Source: Lewinellaceae bacterium (lineage in GTDB: Bacteria; Bacteroidota; Bacteroidia; Chitinophagales; Saprospiraceae). From it: a stretch of 64,000 bases of DNA. Each line of letters opens with the position of its first letter. Within the stretch, counting starts at the first letter, position 1. Shown one piece after another: positions 62,325 to 64,000 of this stretch. The stretch is taken from positions 248,001 through 312,000 of the forward strand of contig JACJYE010000010.1 of NCBI GenBank assembly GCA_020636255.1. Reading direction: 5' to 3'. The notes under the pieces are model-generated. The model made no database searches and was not told the origin of the DNA. It saw only the letters and a program-made list of their open reading frames with translations. A program made the translations under genes and the position numbers.

Positions 62325-62359
62325 AAAAGGCTCAATCCCCCCGGGTTGAGCCTTTTCTT
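62325..62359 (-). terminator. Terminator of the radical SAM gene
   Basis: AAAAGGCTCAA (62325-62335) pairs with TTGAGCCTTTT (62346-62356), extended by CCC/GGG. Read on the minus strand it ends in TTTTTTCTTTT and lies 79 bases after the stop at 62438. Confidence 0.85.
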
Positions 62360-62437
62360 AAAAGTGCTATGGCTGCATAAATGACGCTTATTATATTTAT
62401 GCATGGAAGAAAAGGTTACCCTGGGAAAAAATAAGCT

Positions 62438-63508
62438 CTAATGAAAAAGTTTCAGTTGAGGATTGCGGAATGCCTCAAAAAGGCTGAGGTCGTACTCGGG
62501 CTTTATTTTATCGGCAAAGAATTTTTGCCTGGCCAGCCTGAACTGTTGTGCAACCATATCGGCCACCTGGCCTTCACCCCGCATGCGCGTCCCGAAACGG
62601 CTGTCATGAAGCTGCCCACTATGGCATTCTCTTATCTGGTTCAGCACTTTGTCTGCACGGCCGGGCAGGTTCTTGCGGATCCAGTCTTCGAATATTTCCC
62701 CCACATCGCCATTCAAGCGCACTAAGGTATAGGCGATTGACAGGGCGCCCAGCCCTGCCACTGTTTCCGCCATGGGCAGGATCTCATGGCTGTTGAGGCC
62801 GGGAATGATGGGGGCCAGCATAACATTCACCGGTATCCCGTTTTCCGCAAGGGTTTGAATGGTTTTCAGCCGGGATTGCACAGAGGCCGTGCGTGGTTCC
62901 AGCTGTCGCCGTAGCGGTTCGTCGAGCGTGGTCAGTGAAATGGATGTGCGCACCAGGCGGTTTTCGGCCATGGGTTTCAGGATGTCGAGATCGCGAAGAA
63001 CGAGGCTGTTTTTGGTGATCAAGCCTACCGGGTGGCGGTATTTCCAGAGCACTTTCAGGATCTCCCGCGTTATTTCCAGCTCCCGCTCTATGGGTTGGTA
63101 ACAATCGGTATTGCCGGACAACATGATGGGTTCCGGCTTCCAGTTCTTTTTCCGGAGTTGTTCTTCCAGCAGGCGGGGTGCGTCTTCTTTCACCAGTATC
63201 TTCCGTTCAAAATCAAGGCCGGCGCTATACCCCCAGTAGTTGTGCGTATTGCGAGCGTAACAATAGATGCAGCCGTGCTCGCAACCCTGGTACGGGTTCA
63301 TCGACCAGCCCATACCGATATCCGGGCTTTCGACGCGGTTGAGTATGGTTTTGGGATGTACTTTGATATATTGGGTACGCGCCTCAGGGTTGTCAGGGTT
63401 GCTATCCCTTACCTGCTGCTCGAACCTGTTAGCGGGGTTGATCTGTGCTCCCCTCCCCTTTATATAGTCGTTCGTGTGGGCCAATTGTACAAATGTTTCA
63501 GATCTCAA
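62438..63508 (-). CDS. PA0069-family radical SAM protein
   Basis: A 356-residue radical SAM enzyme of the PA0069 (SplB-related) group. The iron-sulfur motif is 'YQGCEHGCIYCYARNTHNYW' (CxxxCxxC), preceded by the family motif 'YIKGRGAQINPANRFEQQ' and followed by 'PIMLSGNTDCYQPIERELEI', 'PVGLITKNSLVLRDLDIL' and 'PVNVMLAPIIPGLNSHEILP'. The reaction is unknown; spore photoproduct lyase is the best-known relative. The start as read is TTG at 63508, with no ATG before the family motif, so the true start is unsure. Confidence 0.9.
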   Translation of the reverse strand: MRSETFVQLAHTNDYIKGRGAQINPANRFEQQVRDSNPDNPEARTQYIKVHPKTILNRVESPDIGMGWSMNPYQGCEHGCIYCYARNTHNYWGYSAGLDFERKILVKEDAPRLLEEQLRKKNWKPEPIMLSGNTDCYQPIERELEITREILKVLWKYRHPVGLITKNSLVLRDLDILKPMAENRLVRTSISLTTLDEPLRRQLEPRTASVQSRLKTIQTLAENGIPVNVMLAPIIPGLNSHEILPMAETVAGLGALSIAYTLVRLNGDVGEIFEDWIRKNLPGRADKVLNQIRECHSGQLHDSRFGTRMRGEGQVADMVAQQFRLARQKFFADKIKPEYDLSLFEAFRNPQLKLFH

Positions 63509-63583
63509 ATATAATAAACATTTTGTGTTTTTAAAACCACCAAACTGGGTAAAGGGAAACGCATAGGCCTAATTTTTTATCTT

Positions 63584-63738
63584 TAGCAACTATTCAGCAT
63601 GCGGCCTAAAATGCTCCTGAAGCAAAATTTTGTAGGATTTTTATTGTCTAACCCCTTCTCATTCCCCTTGAAAGGGGATGGGCGGATTACAACATTTTGC
63701 TTCAGGGCGTAAATCACCATGATGCTGAATAGTTACTA
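63584..63738. repeat. Nested palindromic element, 155 bases
   Basis: The outer arms TAGCAACTATTCAGCAT (63584-63600) and its mirror (63722-63738) differ at one position. The inner arms CCTGAAGCAAAAT (63616-63628) and ATTTTGCTTCAGG (63694-63706) are perfect. A short CCCCT/AGGGG stem lies at the centre. This resembles a small non-autonomous element or a structured RNA. There is no transposase frame. Confidence 0.7.
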
Positions 63739-63787
63739 TCTTTATTAAAAAACTACCGGTTAGGCCGGCTCTGTAAAACCACCTGAA

Positions 63788-64000
63788 ATGAAAATATCCA
63801 GGAAAAGCTTCTTCAAAGGCCTGGCATTGGGCACGATCTCCCTCCCTTTTGCCATTCGTGCGTTAGGGGGGAAAAACTATGGCCAGGAGGAAAAGGGCAA
63901 CGCACCCAACGTGATCACGGCAAAGCGCTACCGTTGGAAAATGGTGACGACCTGGCCGCCGAACTTTCCCATCATAGGGGAAGCCTGCACCCGTTTCGCT
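63788..64000 (+). CDS. TRAP-transporter substrate-binding protein (5' part only)
   Basis: The first 71 codons of a periplasmic binding protein for a tripartite (TRAP) importer. It begins 'MKISRKSFFKGLALGTIS', with an R-K-S-F-F-K signal that may be Tat-type, and continues 'YRWKMVTTWPPNFPIIGEAC', which matches the DctP group acting on mannitol/chloroaromatic-type or 2-keto acids. The gene runs off the window. The 279 bases before it contain the nested palindromic element and no clear promoter. Confidence 0.85.
   Translation, partial: MKISRKSFFKGLALGTISLPFAIRALGGKNYGQEEKGNAPNVITAKRYRWKMVTTWPPNFPIIGEACTRFA

Overview
The window reads as chromosome from a member of the Bacteroidota, most likely class Saprospiria (inference). 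The evidence is a SusC/SusD pair, four proteins with a type IX secretion (T9SS) C-terminal sorting domain, several promoters with the Bacteroidota -7 element TAnnTTTG, a YtxJ-type bacillithiol-linked protein, and mostly short tight gene pairs with little Shine-Dalgarno signal. No rRNA, tRNA, CRISPR array, transposase or phage gene was seen.

Layout. 1-4381: SusD (cut by the window edge) and SusC, an outer-membrane uptake pair on the minus strand. 4810-10851: a surface LVIVD/choice-of-anchor protein, a double-ATPase peptide ABC protein and a PA-domain protein, the first and last with T9SS signals. 11257-17724: a small secreted peptide, an MBL-fold hydrolase, gamma-glutamyltransferase, Fmt, a SPOR-like protein, a serine hydrolase and a membrane glycosyltransferase. 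18011-21527: a C39-peptidase ABC exporter with its HlyD-type adaptor, with no cargo peptide nearby. 21624-27299: LpdA, a lipoprotein, glutamate dehydrogenase broken by a stop and a frameshift, and a secreted subtilase.

27302-31121 is the most unusual part. Downstream of aroK lies a frameshift-ridden gene. When its frames are joined it encodes a two-domain Clp-type AAA+ protein fused to a C-terminal region resembling release factor 2 but without a visible GGQ motif. It ends two bases before the start of the subtilase gene. Most of its indels fall in single-base runs, so either local sequence error or recent decay could explain them.

31278-37761 holds core genes: DUF1573, YajC, YbbR-like, DnaG, class II aldolase and TrxB. 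38007-42126 is a same-strand row of a membrane-anchored subtilase, a membrane-anchored non-specific nuclease and a HerA-like ATPase. 42147-47914 holds a thioredoxin-like protein, RibD, an HNH/AP2-like DNA-binding protein, MnmD, YtxJ, a 52-residue lipoprotein, the pyruvate dehydrogenase E1 beta subunit and a TauE-type permease. 48258-54192 covers cell-envelope genes. 54445-60168 is one 1907-residue T9SS protein with 16 copies of a repeat of about 110 residues. It is followed by an ECF sigma factor with a membrane/beta-barrel partner, a PA0069-type radical SAM protein, and the start of a TRAP-transporter binding protein.

Between genes there are long inverted repeats in convergent gaps (21544, 35539, 60221), a nested palindromic element at 63584-63738, and short motifs shared between distant divergent promoter regions.
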